Positions 32,963-41,800 are shown, counted from the first letter of the stretch. The stretch: 64,000 nucleotides of DNA from an uncultured Sterolibacterium sp. (GCA_903904605.1 CAIVDC010000076.1:26472-90471); one strand, 5' to 3'. Notes: a model not told the origin generated them from the letters alone. Made by a program: numbers and translations.

Positions 32963-34666
32963 ATGACAGGCAACGACATGACTCATTTTCCGAGAAAGCA
33001 CGGACCTGACCGCGCTGTCGGCAGTTCTGTGCAGGGACTCATCGGTGCGGTACTGCTTTGCCTAATCTCCGGCGGTATCGTCCATGCGCAAAGCGCAAGT
33101 CCGGGCGAAGGGACAGTGAATTCCGCGAAGCAAGCGCCGGCTGTTCCGGTGGCAGCGAGCTTGCTCAAGAACAGCTTCGGAGAAAGTCTCCGGTCCAGGA
33201 TCAAACGTCCGCGTATGGTCCTGAGCCAGCCCTATGACCCGATCAAGAGCCACGACGACCCGGCACCGATTCCCGAGATAGAAATGTTTGTCGGCGAGTC
33301 GCGGGTATTCCCCGCCCCGGCCGTGGCGCGCATCGCCGTCGGCAACGGGCAGATCATGACCGCTGCGGCGCTCGACAACAAGGAAGTGATCATCTTCGCC
33401 AACGCGGTGGGAACTTCATCGCTTTTCATATGGAACGAGGACGGACGTTATCAGAGGGTCAAGGTCAATATCGTCCCGGGCGACACCAGTCGCATCGCCA
33501 GCGAGGTAGCTAAATTTCTCTCTGCGATCCCCAATGCCAAGGCGGCCATCGTGGGTGACAAGGTGATCGTCGAAGGCGACAACCTGTCAGACGCAGATCT
33601 GGCAAAGATAGAGCAACTCGGACTGCGCTATCCACAAATCGTGAACTTCACCAATCGCCTGGGCTGGGAACAGATGGTGATGATGGACGTCAAGGTGGTC
33701 GAATTTCCAGTCACCGAACTGCGCGATGTCGGATTCAAATGGGGCACGACCGGAGGTGCTGCAATCGGCGGGGTATGGGCGCCGATCCGCCGCGGCAATG
33801 CCGGCCCCTATCAGCTCAACATCATCTCGGGGCAGGACACGCCGGCACCGGTCACCAATCAGAGCGGCGGCCTTCCGGTGATCTTCCCGCAGGGGCTGAA
33901 TATCCTGAGTGCAGTCAATCTGGGATTGAACGCGCAGCTCAATCTCCTGGCTCAGGAAGGCCGGACAAGCATTCTTGCCGAACCGCAACTGTCCACCCGC
34001 AACGGAACGAAGGCGAGTTTCCTTGCCGGTGGCGAATTTCCCTACGTCGTTTCCACCATCAACGGACCCAGCGTCTTCTTCAAGCCCTATGGCGTCAAGC
34101 TTGACATTCTCCCTCGCGTGGATAAAAACGGCGTGATTCGCGCCACAGTCGAATATGAAGTCAGTTCCATCGACGACTCGATCACTACCGCCGCAGGCCC
34201 GGCCCTGCGCACACGCAAGACCAATACCGAGTTCAATGTGAAAAGCGGCGAGACCATCGTCCTTTCCGGATTGCTTGCACGCGAAGACAGCACCAACATC
34301 GAAAAACTGCCGTTTCTCGGCGACATCCCGATCTTGGGCGCCCTGTTCAAGTCCAAGCGCTACCAGAACAAGGAAACGGAACTGGTGGTGTTTGTCACGC
34401 CCATGGTCATCGACAGCCATTCTCCCGGACTGGTCGATCGCGTCGAACGCGCCGCGGAACGTTTGCAGCAGAATCTTGGTGAGCGACCCTACCTTGGTGA
34501 TCCGCTTCAACCCGGTCACGACCCGGTGCTTGTCGGCCCCTCTGCCCGGAGCTCTGCGGACATACCGCTGACGATGTCGCCGACCTTGACCAGCCCGACT
34601 CCGGCGCGCGCCATTCAGAACGGCAGCGGCCATTCGTGGCCGGAATCCCCAGCAGAAAAGGATTGA
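32963..34666 (+). CDS. cpaC: Secretin CpaC (RcpA) of the Tad pilus
   Basis: 567 residues. A signal peptide (GLIGAVLLCLISGGIVHAQS) is followed by the N-terminal pilus/BON region (VGESRVFPAPAVARIAVGNG, VVGTSS-type core), then the secretin domain with LNAQLNLLAQEGRTSILAEP, NGTKASFLAGGEFPYVV, GVKLDILPRVDKNGVIRATV and NVKSGETIVLSGLL. It forms the outer-membrane ring for the pilus. A second Met at 32978 is possible. The last 60 residues (after LVVFVTPMVIDSHSPGLVDR) are a Pro/Ser-rich tail not needed for the secretin core. Confidence 0.95.
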   Translation: MTGNDMTHFPRKHGPDRAVGSSVQGLIGAVLLCLISGGIVHAQSASPGEGTVNSAKQAPAVPVAASLLKNSFGESLRSRIKRPRMVLSQPYDPIKSHDDPAPIPEIEMFVGESRVFPAPAVARIAVGNGQIMTAAALDNKEVIIFANAVGTSSLFIWNEDGRYQRVKVNIVPGDTSRIASEVAKFLSAIPNAKAAIVGDKVIVEGDNLSDADLAKIEQLGLRYPQIVNFTNRLGWEQMVMMDVKVVEFPVTELRDVGFKWGTTGGAAIGGVWAPIRRGNAGPYQLNIISGQDTPAPVTNQSGGLPVIFPQGLNILSAVNLGLNAQLNLLAQEGRTSILAEPQLSTRNGTKASFLAGGEFPYVVSTINGPSVFFKPYGVKLDILPRVDKNGVIRATVEYEVSSIDDSITTAAGPALRTRKTNTEFNVKSGETIVLSGLLAREDSTNIEKLPFLGDIPILGALFKSKRYQNKETELVVFVTPMVIDSHSPGLVDRVERAAERLQQNLGERPYLGDPLQPGHDPVLVGPSARSSADIPLTMSPTLTSPTPARAIQNGSGHSWPESPAEKD

Positions 34667-34679
34667 CAGCGGGGGCTCA

Positions 34680-36407
34680 ATGCTGCAGGTAGAAATCATC
34701 GATGCCGATCAAGCTCCGCGTCTGGTTCAGGCTCCGGACGACTGTATCCTGGGCAAAGGCGCACAAACAGGGATTCAGCTGGACAGTTGGCGAGTATCGA
34801 AGGAGCATGCGCGCCTGCTCAGAACGCCCTCAGGTGTCTTGATAGAGGACATGGGATCGTTCGCCGGCGTCAGTGTCAACGGGCAACGCATCGATAGCCA
34901 GTTTGGTCCCTTGAAGGGCACCGACGTCATCGGCATCGGCCCCTTCAAACTGCGCGTGACGGAAGTCGCCGCCTGGCCTGCACCGGAAGCGTCCCTTCCC
35001 AGTGAGGACCTGCCGCCGCGGCATGCCATACAAGCTGCGCCGGACCCGGCGGAGATTTCAGTTCTGAGACGCAGGGAAACGGAGTTCGAATGGCGGAAAC
35101 ACATCCACGGCAAATTGCTCGAGACCATGGACTTGCGCCGACACGATGTTTCCAGGATGAGCGACGAGCGCCTGCGGAGCGAGACAGACAGCTTGATCAG
35201 GCAGATTCTTCAGGAGCAAGACCAGGACATTCCGCCGGAAATCGATCGCGACCTGCTGCGCAAGCAGGTGCTCGACGAAGCGATCGGACTGGGACCTCTG
35301 GAAGATCTCCTCGCCGACGATAGCGTCAGCGAAATCATGGTCAACCGTTGCGACGAAATCTATATTGAACGCCACGGTGTCCTGCAGAAACACACGCTCA
35401 CCTTCACCGGTGACCGGGCAGTGATGGGTGTCATCGAACGCATCGTAGCACCGCTGGGGCGCCGCATCGACGAATCCTCGCCCATGGTTGATGCCCGACT
35501 GAAAGACGGTTCCCGGGTTAACTCCATCATTCCACCGCTGGCGCTGAAGGGTCCGGCGCTCACCATACGCAAGTTCGCCAAGCATAAACTGAACGCAGAG
35601 GACCTGGTGCGCTTCGGTTCCATCAGTCGGGCCATGGCCGAGTTCCTGAGAATCTCCGTGGAATCCCGCAAGAACATCATCGTTTCCGGGGGCACCGGCT
35701 CCGGCAAGACCACGCTGCTCAACATCCTTTCCAATTTCATTCCACCAGGCGAGCGGGTGATCACCGTTGAAGATGCAGCGGAACTCAAACTGCATCACGA
35801 ACATCTGGTCAGCCTGGAATCCCGTCCTGCCAACGTCGAAGGCAAGGGCGCAGTCCATATACGGGATCTGGTCAAGAACACTTTGCGCATGCGACCTGAT
35901 CGCATCGTCGTCGGTGAGTGCCGGGGTTCGGAAGCGCTTGACATGCTGCAAGCCATGAACACCGGTCACGAAGGCTCCCTCACCACGCTCCATGCCAATT
36001 CCTCGCGGGATGGCTTGGCCAGGTTGGAAACAATGGTGCTGATGGCCGGCATGGACTTGCCGCTCACCGCCATTCGCGAGCAGATAGCCTCGGCGGTGGA
36101 TTTGATCGTGCAACAGACGCGCTTTGCCTGCGGCGCCAGGATCGTCAATAGCATCACGGAGATCACCGGGATGGAGAGCGGCAAGATCCAGATTCAGGAG
36201 CTCTTCAAGTTCGTCCACAAGGGCTACGAAGGGGCCAACAGAAAGATAGTCGGCTACTTCACGGGTTGCGACATGGTGCCGAGATTCTACGAGGAACTGC
36301 TCGTCGCCCGAAACGATCTGGATATGTCGATCTTTAAACCGTCCGATGACATCATGGTCGCGTCTGGCGGTCCGACCGAGACGGGCTTCGAGCGACACCA
36401 TGAGTGA
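34680..36407 (+). CDS. cpaF: CpaF/TadA pilus ATPase with N-terminal FHA domain
   Basis: 575 residues. Residues 1-95 form an FHA domain: CILGKGAQTGIQLDSWRVSK EHARL, with the Ser40-x2-His43 pair, and VSVNGQRI. After a linker comes the secretion ATPase: the N2 region with IMVNRCDEIYIERHGVLQ, Walker A GGTGSGKTT (337-345), Asp box ITVEDAAELKLHHEHLVSLE, Walker B RPDRIVVGECRG and the His box. CpaF powers pilus extension and retraction at the inner membrane. Usual CpaF proteins lack the FHA domain, which binds phosphothreonine. No cpaE/tadZ gene lies before it. Confidence 0.93.
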   Translation: MLQVEIIDADQAPRLVQAPDDCILGKGAQTGIQLDSWRVSKEHARLLRTPSGVLIEDMGSFAGVSVNGQRIDSQFGPLKGTDVIGIGPFKLRVTEVAAWPAPEASLPSEDLPPRHAIQAAPDPAEISVLRRRETEFEWRKHIHGKLLETMDLRRHDVSRMSDERLRSETDSLIRQILQEQDQDIPPEIDRDLLRKQVLDEAIGLGPLEDLLADDSVSEIMVNRCDEIYIERHGVLQKHTLTFTGDRAVMGVIERIVAPLGRRIDESSPMVDARLKDGSRVNSIIPPLALKGPALTIRKFAKHKLNAEDLVRFGSISRAMAEFLRISVESRKNIIVSGGTGSGKTTLLNILSNFIPPGERVITVEDAAELKLHHEHLVSLESRPANVEGKGAVHIRDLVKNTLRMRPDRIVVGECRGSEALDMLQAMNTGHEGSLTTLHANSSRDGLARLETMVLMAGMDLPLTAIREQIASAVDLIVQQTRFACGARIVNSITEITGMESGKIQIQELFKFVHKGYEGANRKIVGYFTGCDMVPRFYEELLVARNDLDMSIFKPSDDIMVASGGPTETGFERHHE

Positions 36408-37260
36408 AGGCGAAGTACTCGGTCTGCTGACCTTGATCGCGGCCTTCTCGGCGGGACTTCTCGCCTGGTTCGCCATCGATGTGGGTACCGTGAGCTTGGC
36501 GCGCTACCGCGCTTATTTCACGGAACATGCCAAATTCAAGGTGGAAGAGTTCTTCCTGTTCATCGACCCGACGAGACTTTTCATCGCGAACCTAGCCGTC
36601 ATGTCGCTGGGCGCTCTGTTGGCATGGATCGCGACGGGCAGCGCCTTGACTGCGGTTCCGGTCTTTCTGGCTTTGGCCCTGCTGCCGCGAATGGCGTATG
36701 CCTGGATGCGCAAGAGCCGGTTGAAGAAGTTCGAAGAGCAACTACCGGATGCGCTGATGATGCTCTCGGGTGACCTGCGCGTCGGCCTGGGCTTGAGTTT
36801 GGCACTTCAACAGGTGGTTGCCGAGGCCCAGGCGCCGCTGGCCCAGGAGTTTGCCCTGATGTTGCGCGAACAACGGCTCGGCGTGACCTTGGAGCAAAGC
36901 CTGAACAATCTCAGTCGGCGCATGCCGACTCAAACGACCACCCTGGTTACCGCCGCCATGCGCATTGCCAACGAGACCGGAGGCGGTCTGGCCGAAACCC
37001 TGGACCACACCGCTCAAACCATCCGAACCCGACTGCAGATGGAAGGCAAGATCGGCGCACTCACCGCCCAAGGCAAACTGCAGGCTTGGGTGGTCGGGCT
37101 GTTGCCGATTGTCCTGATGGCGATTCTCAACAAGATGGAGCCGGACGCCATGGGCTTGCTCTGGTCAACCCGCATCGGCTGGGCCAGCATCACGGCAATC
37201 ATATTCCTGGAACTCATGGGAATTTACACGATACGCAGGATCGTCGCGATCGATGTTTGA
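36400..37260 (+). CDS. tadB: Inner-membrane platform protein TadB
   Basis: 286 residues from the Met at 36400, overlapping cpaF by 8 bases. Hydrophobic segments at the N-terminus (LGLLTLIAAFSAGLLAWFAI), around 65-95, and two at the C-terminus (LQAWVVGLLPIVLMAIL and ASITAIIFLELMGIYTI). The type II secretion F domain lies between (EEQLPDALMMLSGDLRVGLG, RIANETGGGLAETLDHTAQT). It forms the membrane platform with TadC. A longer upstream frame overlaps cpaF and is not used. Confidence 0.94.
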   Translation: MSEGEVLGLLTLIAAFSAGLLAWFAIDVGTVSLARYRAYFTEHAKFKVEEFFLFIDPTRLFIANLAVMSLGALLAWIATGSALTAVPVFLALALLPRMAYAWMRKSRLKKFEEQLPDALMMLSGDLRVGLGLSLALQQVVAEAQAPLAQEFALMLREQRLGVTLEQSLNNLSRRMPTQTTTLVTAAMRIANETGGGLAETLDHTAQTIRTRLQMEGKIGALTAQGKLQAWVVGLLPIVLMAILNKMEPDAMGLLWSTRIGWASITAIIFLELMGIYTIRRIVAIDV

Positions 37261-37272
37261 GCAGAGACCCTC

Positions 37273-38205
37273 ATGGCTGAATATATTCTCGACGGCTCGA
37301 CGCTGATCACACTCGGCGTGATATTGGCAACAGGCCTGTCCGCTGCCTTGATCGCGGCTCTTCTCGGCCATGCGGTGGCGGCAGTTCCGGAAGAGAAGCG
37401 CGAGTACAAGGACACGCCGCCCTTCGGCTTCCGGCTCGTCTGGTGGCCGATTCAGTGGATCAGTCATTATCTCGAGCCATTGATTGCCCATAAGACCCAT
37501 TGCCGCTTGCTGGCCAAGTTGCGCAAGGCCGGCCTGGACTACGCCATCAGCCCGGGACAGTTCATGGCGGCGCGTACCATCTGCGCGCTGATTTTGACCT
37601 CAATCCTCTACTGGGTTCTCGACTCCTTTGAAAGACCCGGGACGGGACTCGAAGGATTGAGCATGACCACCCGCCTGCAAGTCATCTCGATCGGCGCGCT
37701 AATGGGCTGGCTCTATCCGGCCATCTGGCTCAAGGACCGGCTCGCCCAGCGCAGGCGCGAGTTGCTCAAGACCCTGCCCTTCTATCTCGATATCATCACG
37801 CTCTGCGTCGAAGCCGGCTTGAACGTGCAAGGCGCCATGAGCCAAGCCGTTGCCAAGGGCCCGAAAGGCGTGATCGGCGAAGAATTCCAGCGCGTGCTGC
37901 GCGACATTCGCGCCGGAAAGGCCCGCGCAGAAGCCCTGCGCGGCATGGCCGAGCGTTTGAACGAGCCGGGCGCGACCCATTTTTGCACCGCCGTCATTCA
38001 AGCCGAGAGCATGGGCATGAATCTGGGGCCGGTGTTGAGAGCCCAGGCCGATCAACGCAGAACGGAACGGTTTCAGCGCGCCGAGAAATTGGCGATGGAA
38101 GCCCCGGTAAAGCTGCTCTTTCCGCTGATTGCCTTCATCTTTCCGTGCACGTTCATCGTCCTGTTCTTCCCGATTGTCATGAAATTCCTGAATGGCGGCC
38201 TCTAG
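37273..38205 (+). CDS. tadC: Inner-membrane platform protein TadC
   Basis: 310 residues with the type II secretion F domain: RRRELLKTLPFYLDIITLCV EAGLN, AMAERLNEPG-type segment and VLRAQADQRRTERFQRAEKL. Membrane segments at the N-terminus (STLITLGVILATGLSAALIA), about 95-115 and 135-155, and at the C-terminus (VKLLFPLIAFIFPCTFIVLF). It is the usual partner of TadB, 12 bases downstream. Confidence 0.94.
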   Translation: MAEYILDGSTLITLGVILATGLSAALIAALLGHAVAAVPEEKREYKDTPPFGFRLVWWPIQWISHYLEPLIAHKTHCRLLAKLRKAGLDYAISPGQFMAARTICALILTSILYWVLDSFERPGTGLEGLSMTTRLQVISIGALMGWLYPAIWLKDRLAQRRRELLKTLPFYLDIITLCVEAGLNVQGAMSQAVAKGPKGVIGEEFQRVLRDIRAGKARAEALRGMAERLNEPGATHFCTAVIQAESMGMNLGPVLRAQADQRRTERFQRAEKLAMEAPVKLLFPLIAFIFPCTFIVLFFPIVMKFLNGGL

Positions 38206-38242
38206 GGCACCGGGCAAGAGTTAGACGCAAACAGAGGATGCA

Positions 38243-39538
38243 ATGCTCCGGATCTGCGACCTCGAAGCGAGAGCAATACTCCATACCTGCAGCGGTGCCC
38301 ATTGCCTGCTGTTGAGGCATGCCGACACTTTCCTCGGCCGCTTCGTCGGACTCATGGGGGCCCGCGCGCTGAAGAACGGCCAGGGGCTGCTGATCAGCCG
38401 CTGTGCCAGCGTGCATACCTGTTTGATGCGCTTCACGATCGACCTCGTCTATCTTGACAGGACGGGCGTGGTGGTCGATTGCGTGCCCGGGCTGAAGCCA
38501 TGGCGCTTCAGTTGGGGTGCTGCAGGACGCGCCGCTCATGCACTTGAGCTTTCGGCAGGCGCGATAGGTCGATTTGCCATCCGGCGTGGCGATCTGCTCG
38601 TCCATCCGCTCTGGCAAGGAACAGGGCCGCCGGGTCCGGCACAGATCATGACCAGCCGTGAGCGCGGTTCGGCGATGATCGAATTCGCCCTAGTCGGGCC
38701 GATCATCACCCTTCTTTGCATGGCCATCCTGCAATACGGCATGCTGTTCTTTGCCAAGAGCCAGATCAATCATGCCGGCTTCATGGCCGCGCGTGCGGGC
38801 GCCATGGGCAATGCCGGTATCGCCAGCGTTCGGCAAGCCTATGTCCGGGCCTTGATCCCGCTTTACGGCGGAGGAGTCAACGCGAGCGAACTGGCGGACG
38901 CATGGAGCAGGGCCGACAGCGATATTGTCGCCAACGCCAGGATCGAACTGCTCAACCCCTCCACGGAAAGCTTCGACGACTGGAACGACGCGGATCTGCA
39001 AAACTCCATCGGCAACGGTAAGCGCGTCATTCCCAACACCGGGCTGGCCTTCAAGGACCCGAACGAAATCGGGCCGAACTCCGGCCAGAACATCCAGGAT
39101 GCCAATCTCATCAAGATCCGCGTCACTCATGGCTACGAAATGAAAGTGCCGCTGATCAACACCGTCATGCAGTTCATGTTGCGCTGGAGCGACGATGGCA
39201 GCGACCCATTCGTCTCCAGCCTCTATGAAAACCGGCGCATCCCGGTGGTGACTCAGGTCACGCTGCAGATGCAGTCGGAAGCGATAGAGCCGGACAGTTC
39301 GCGGTCCTCGCCGGGCAAGGGCAACGAAGGCCAGCCGGTCGATCCGGGGCAAGCGGCTGCGGCCGCGACGCCGCCGCCCGCCTGCCTGACCATCGGCTGC
39401 ACCGTCATCAGTGCCCCGGCTACCCCGGGCGGAACCGGCGCGGCTTCGGATCCCGCGCCCGGCGGATCCGGATACCTGTGTCCGCCGGGCGATCCGAGTT
39501 GTGCGCAGATGTGCATCGCAGCGGCAGCGCCGCCGTGA
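38243..39538 (+). CDS. DUF192 domain fused to a TadE-like pilin
   Basis: 431 residues in one open frame. Residues 20-122 match DUF192: FLGRFVGLMGARALKNGQGL, ISRCASVHTCLMRFTIDLVY LDRTG, VVDCVPGLKPWRFSWGAAG and ALELSAGAIGRFAIRRGDLL. Residues 137-180 are a TadE-like start: TSRERGSAMIEFALVGPIIT LLCMAILQYGMLFFAKSQIN. The remainder is extracytoplasmic and ends in a Gly/Pro-rich, Cys-containing tail (CLTIGCTVI, YLCPPGDPSCAQMCIAA). The internal Met at 38648 could start a separate TadE-like protein, but no stop separates the two parts. DUF192 genes are commonly separate in Tad loci. Confidence 0.75.
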   Translation: MLRICDLEARAILHTCSGAHCLLLRHADTFLGRFVGLMGARALKNGQGLLISRCASVHTCLMRFTIDLVYLDRTGVVVDCVPGLKPWRFSWGAAGRAAHALELSAGAIGRFAIRRGDLLVHPLWQGTGPPGPAQIMTSRERGSAMIEFALVGPIITLLCMAILQYGMLFFAKSQINHAGFMAARAGAMGNAGIASVRQAYVRALIPLYGGGVNASELADAWSRADSDIVANARIELLNPSTESFDDWNDADLQNSIGNGKRVIPNTGLAFKDPNEIGPNSGQNIQDANLIKIRVTHGYEMKVPLINTVMQFMLRWSDDGSDPFVSSLYENRRIPVVTQVTLQMQSEAIEPDSSRSSPGKGNEGQPVDPGQAAAAATPPPACLTIGCTVISAPATPGGTGAASDPAPGGSGYLCPPGDPSCAQMCIAAAAPP

Positions 39539-39557
39539 TCCGCCGTGATCCGCCGTA

Positions 39558-40370
39558 TCAGTTCGACATCAGGACCGGCACGGTCATGTGCCTGAGAATG
39601 TAGTGGGTGCCCGCACCGCGGCTGACGAAGGGAAAGCCGAGCTGGCCATGGGCGCCCATCACCAGGAGGTCGGCGCCCCGGTCGGAGACCTGGTTTAGCA
39701 GCATGTCCATGACGCCGACGTCTTCCACCACCAGGACTTCCGTCGCCGCCTTGATGCCGTGGCAGGCCAGATGGCGGGTGATCTCGGCACAGGCCGCCTT
39801 GGCGTCGTCGCGACGCGTATCCAGGGACACCACGGTGACTTCCTGGCAGCCTTCGATCAATTGCAGCGCATCATTGACCGCATGGGCCGCTTCGCGGGAT
39901 TTGTTCCAGGCGATCAGCGGACGCCGGAAATCAGCCTCGAAGTTGCCGGCGTAGGGTACCAGCAGAACCGGACGACCCGAGTTGACCACCACCTCCTCCG
40001 CCAGCTCGGCGGGGACGTGGCTCTTCGCGCTTTCGTCATGCTGGCCGAGAATCATCAGGTCCGAATAGCGGGCGAGATCGGTGATCTGACGCAGCAGTTC
40101 GTGGTCGCTGCCGCGGTTGATATCGTGCCACTCTGCGTCTGCCAGACCTGCGGTGGCCTTCTCGAATGCGTCCTTGCTGGCCGCCGCCGCCGCCGTGTAC
40201 TCCTTGCTGGGCCAGGTCACGATGATGCCCACCTGATGCGCCTGGGCCCGCTGGCCGAACACGCCCAGGAGCCGCGCCTGGTAGCGATGCGCAAGCGATA
40301 CCGCGATCTCAAGCCTGGCCTGGGTCCGTTCGCCCTGGTCCAGATGTACCATCAAGTTCTTCAGTGACAT
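39558..40370 (-). CDS. Tandem universal stress protein
   Basis: 270 residues with two Usp domains: residues 1-138 (MSLKNLMVHLDQGERTQARL, ARYSDLMILGQHDE) and 150-270 (RRPLIAWNKSREAAHAVNDA, DRGADLLVMGAHGQLGFPFV). The second domain has the GxGxxG-like ATP motif region MGAHGQLG-(x)9-THYILRHMTVPVLM. Such proteins are induced under starvation and stress and bind ATP. The gene is convergent with the Tad operon, 19 bases apart, and a threefold GATCCGCCGT-like repeat lies in that spacer. Confidence 0.92.
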   Translation of the reverse strand: MSLKNLMVHLDQGERTQARLEIAVSLAHRYQARLLGVFGQRAQAHQVGIIVTWPSKEYTAAAAASKDAFEKATAGLADAEWHDINRGSDHELLRQITDLARYSDLMILGQHDESAKSHVPAELAEEVVVNSGRPVLLVPYAGNFEADFRRPLIAWNKSREAAHAVNDALQLIEGCQEVTVVSLDTRRDDAKAACAEITRHLACHGIKAATEVLVVEDVGVMDMLLNQVSDRGADLLVMGAHGQLGFPFVSRGAGTHYILRHMTVPVLMSN

Positions 40371-40513
40371 TTTTCTTTACTCCTGTTCATATGGATAAGC
40401 GAACGGTTGAAAGAACAAGCGGGTATTCTAATCCCTCGGACCAATCGTGACGAGGGCCGGCTCGGCATTGTTCGGCGCAGGGTTGCGACTGGCCGACCCG
40501 GCGGGCGAATGAC

Positions 40514-40540
40514 GAAAAAAAACGCGGAACTCATCCGCGC
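40514..40540 (-). terminator. Rho-independent terminator of 6S RNA
   Basis: On the minus strand CGCGGA, loop TGAGT, TCCGCG is followed by eight T residues, a classic intrinsic terminator, 11 bases downstream of the 6S closing stem. Confidence 0.88.
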
Positions 40541-40550
40541 TTCAAGTGGG

Positions 40551-40738
40551 GTCCCCCGCAGTGTCTGCTAGGCCAGCATCCTGAACCTGAGGTTCAGTGT
40601 GGTCACTTCCCTGCCGCTTCAGGTGCTTTCGCTCTGCACGCGGCAGAGAAAAGCTCACAACGGCGGCGGATGGTCGGCGGCCAGATGCTTGATATTGGTT
40701 CAAGGAATATATGACCTTGACAAGCACCGCAGGGGATT
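40551..40738 (-). ncRNA. ssrS: 6S RNA
   Basis: Recognised from position (directly downstream of zapA, as in most gamma- and betaproteobacteria) and structure. On the minus strand the 5' CCCCTGCGGTG (40735-40725) pairs fully, with two G-U pairs, with the 3' CACTGCGGGGG (near 40563-40553), forming the closing stem. The 3' half has the conserved hairpin CTGAACCTCAGGTTCAG, equal to the CTTGAACC-GGTTCAAG hairpin of E. coli 6S RNA, and CTGGCC before the closing stem. About 188 bases. 6S RNA binds sigma-70 RNA polymerase in stationary phase. A TTGACA sequence lies at 40761-40756 just upstream, but no clear -10 was seen. Confidence 0.9.
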
Positions 40739-40768
40739 TCCTGGGCGCGCAATGATGTCAATGACGGA

Positions 40769-41113
40769 TCAGAAGAGCTTATCCTGCTCGGCCATCGCGG
40801 CATCCAAGCGCGCCTCGATGGCATCGATTCTACGCGCAAATTCCTGCCTGTCAAAGGCATCGAAGCTGCCGTCCGCCGGAAGCGCGGAAGCCTCTTCGGG
40901 CTGGCCTTTCGGCACCAGCAGTTCGTGCGCCAGATTGAGCGCCGTCATCACCGCCAGGCGCTCTCCGGTGCTCTTGGTCTTGGCGGCGATATCCGCCATC
41001 TTGACGCCGACGTAGGCCACTGCGGCAAGCAGCGACTCGCGTTCCTCCGGGGGACAGGCGACGCGGTATTCGCGCCCGAGCAGCGTGATGTCGAGAGAAG
41101 ATTGGATGTTCAT
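40769..41113 (-). CDS. zapA: Cell division protein ZapA
   Basis: 114 residues. The N-terminal ZapA fold is MNIQSSLDITLLGREYRVAC PPEE with the conserved IAAKTKSTGERLAVMTALNL AHEL segment. The C-terminal half is a coiled coil ending AMAEQDKLF. ZapA crosslinks FtsZ filaments in the cytosol. It overlaps the zapB-like gene by four bases and precedes 6S RNA. Confidence 0.95.
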   Translation of the reverse strand: MNIQSSLDITLLGREYRVACPPEERESLLAAVAYVGVKMADIAAKTKSTGERLAVMTALNLAHELLVPKGQPEEASALPADGSFDAFDRQEFARRIDAIEARLDAAMAEQDKLF

Positions 41114-41304
41114 TGTTCGGGCAAGGTCAGCATCAAGGCTTCGAGCCGCGCGCGCGCGGTGTCGATCTTGTCGACCAGCAACTGCCGCTCGTCCTCAAGC
41201 CCGGCCACGCGGCTGCGCAAAGCCTGGTTCTCCGCGCGCAGGCTCTGGCAGAACGCAAGGAACTGCTCGATTTTTTGCTCGAGCGCGGTCAGGTCGCCTT
41301 TCAT
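41110..41304 (-). CDS. ZapB-like coiled-coil protein
   Basis: 64 residues from the Met at 41304: MKGDLTALEQKIEQFLAFCQ SLRAENQALRSRVAGLEDER QLLVDK. One uninterrupted coiled coil with heptad Leu/Ala pattern. It belongs to the small family encoded directly before zapA in proteobacteria, and is functionally similar to ZapB, though homology is not clear, so the symbol is left out. Its stop overlaps the zapA start (ATGA). Confidence 0.85.
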   Translation of the reverse strand: MKGDLTALEQKIEQFLAFCQSLRAENQALRSRVAGLEDERQLLVDKIDTARARLEALMLTLPEQ

Positions 41305-41470
41305 AGCCGTAAGTTTGTGGGAAAAATGGTTTCCGGTCAAGCAATAACAGCGTGTTTTGAAGGTACTTTGGAGTAAATGCCTGGAACCTGGACAAGCCCT
41401 GCCCTGCGCATATTTGCGCTAGAATCGCTGTTCGTCGCAGGGTCATTGCCTTGCGGCGCGGATGTCCGCG
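41305..41470. other. Divergent promoter region between zapB and the riboswitch
   Basis: 166 bases. Plus-strand TAGAAT at 41420-41425 is a candidate -10 for the riboswitch/btuB transcript; the -35 is weak. On the minus strand TTGACC is seen about 40 bases before the zapB start. No gene. Confidence 0.35.
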
Positions 41471-41474
41471 GTGC

Positions 41475-41655
41475 CCGCACGGCCAGCTTGAGGCCGTCGG
41501 GTGAAACGGGAAACAGGTGCGCGTTGTTTTTGACGCAAAGCCAGTGCTGCCCCCGCAACGGTAAGGAAGCGTGAATCCATCGGAATGCCACTGAGCGAAC
41601 AGAGCTCGGGAAGGCGGTGGGTTAAATCTTCCGAGCCCGGAGACCGGCCACGGAC
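41475..41655 (+). promoter_or_regulatory. Cobalamin riboswitch upstream of btuB
   Basis: All core elements are visible in order: GGGTGAAACGGGAAACAGG near 41500-41519, the GCCAGTGCTGCCCCCGCAAC region near 41541-41560 (including the kissing-loop side), GCCACTG, and the B12 box AGCCCGGAGACCGGCC at 41634-41649. It lies 146 bases before the btuB ATG. Binding of adenosyl- or methylcobalamin shuts off expression, so the uptake operon is repressed when B12 is plentiful. The exact 5' limit is approximate. Confidence 0.95.
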
Positions 41656-41800
41656 ATCAACGAGCGGAAGCGTCGCGGGGTGGCGATGGCCGGTGCGTAG
41701 GTGTTTATACACATTGCGCCCCTCACGCCTTCATCTCCCTGCACGTTTCCAAATGCAACCTACCGGCCCGCGGGGACGCAGGCCGGCACTGGAGATCCTC

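Noticed and set aside
35058..36476. Frame of 472 codons antisense to cpaF
   Set aside because: No motif, His/Gln-rich shadow composition; cpaF is unmistakable.
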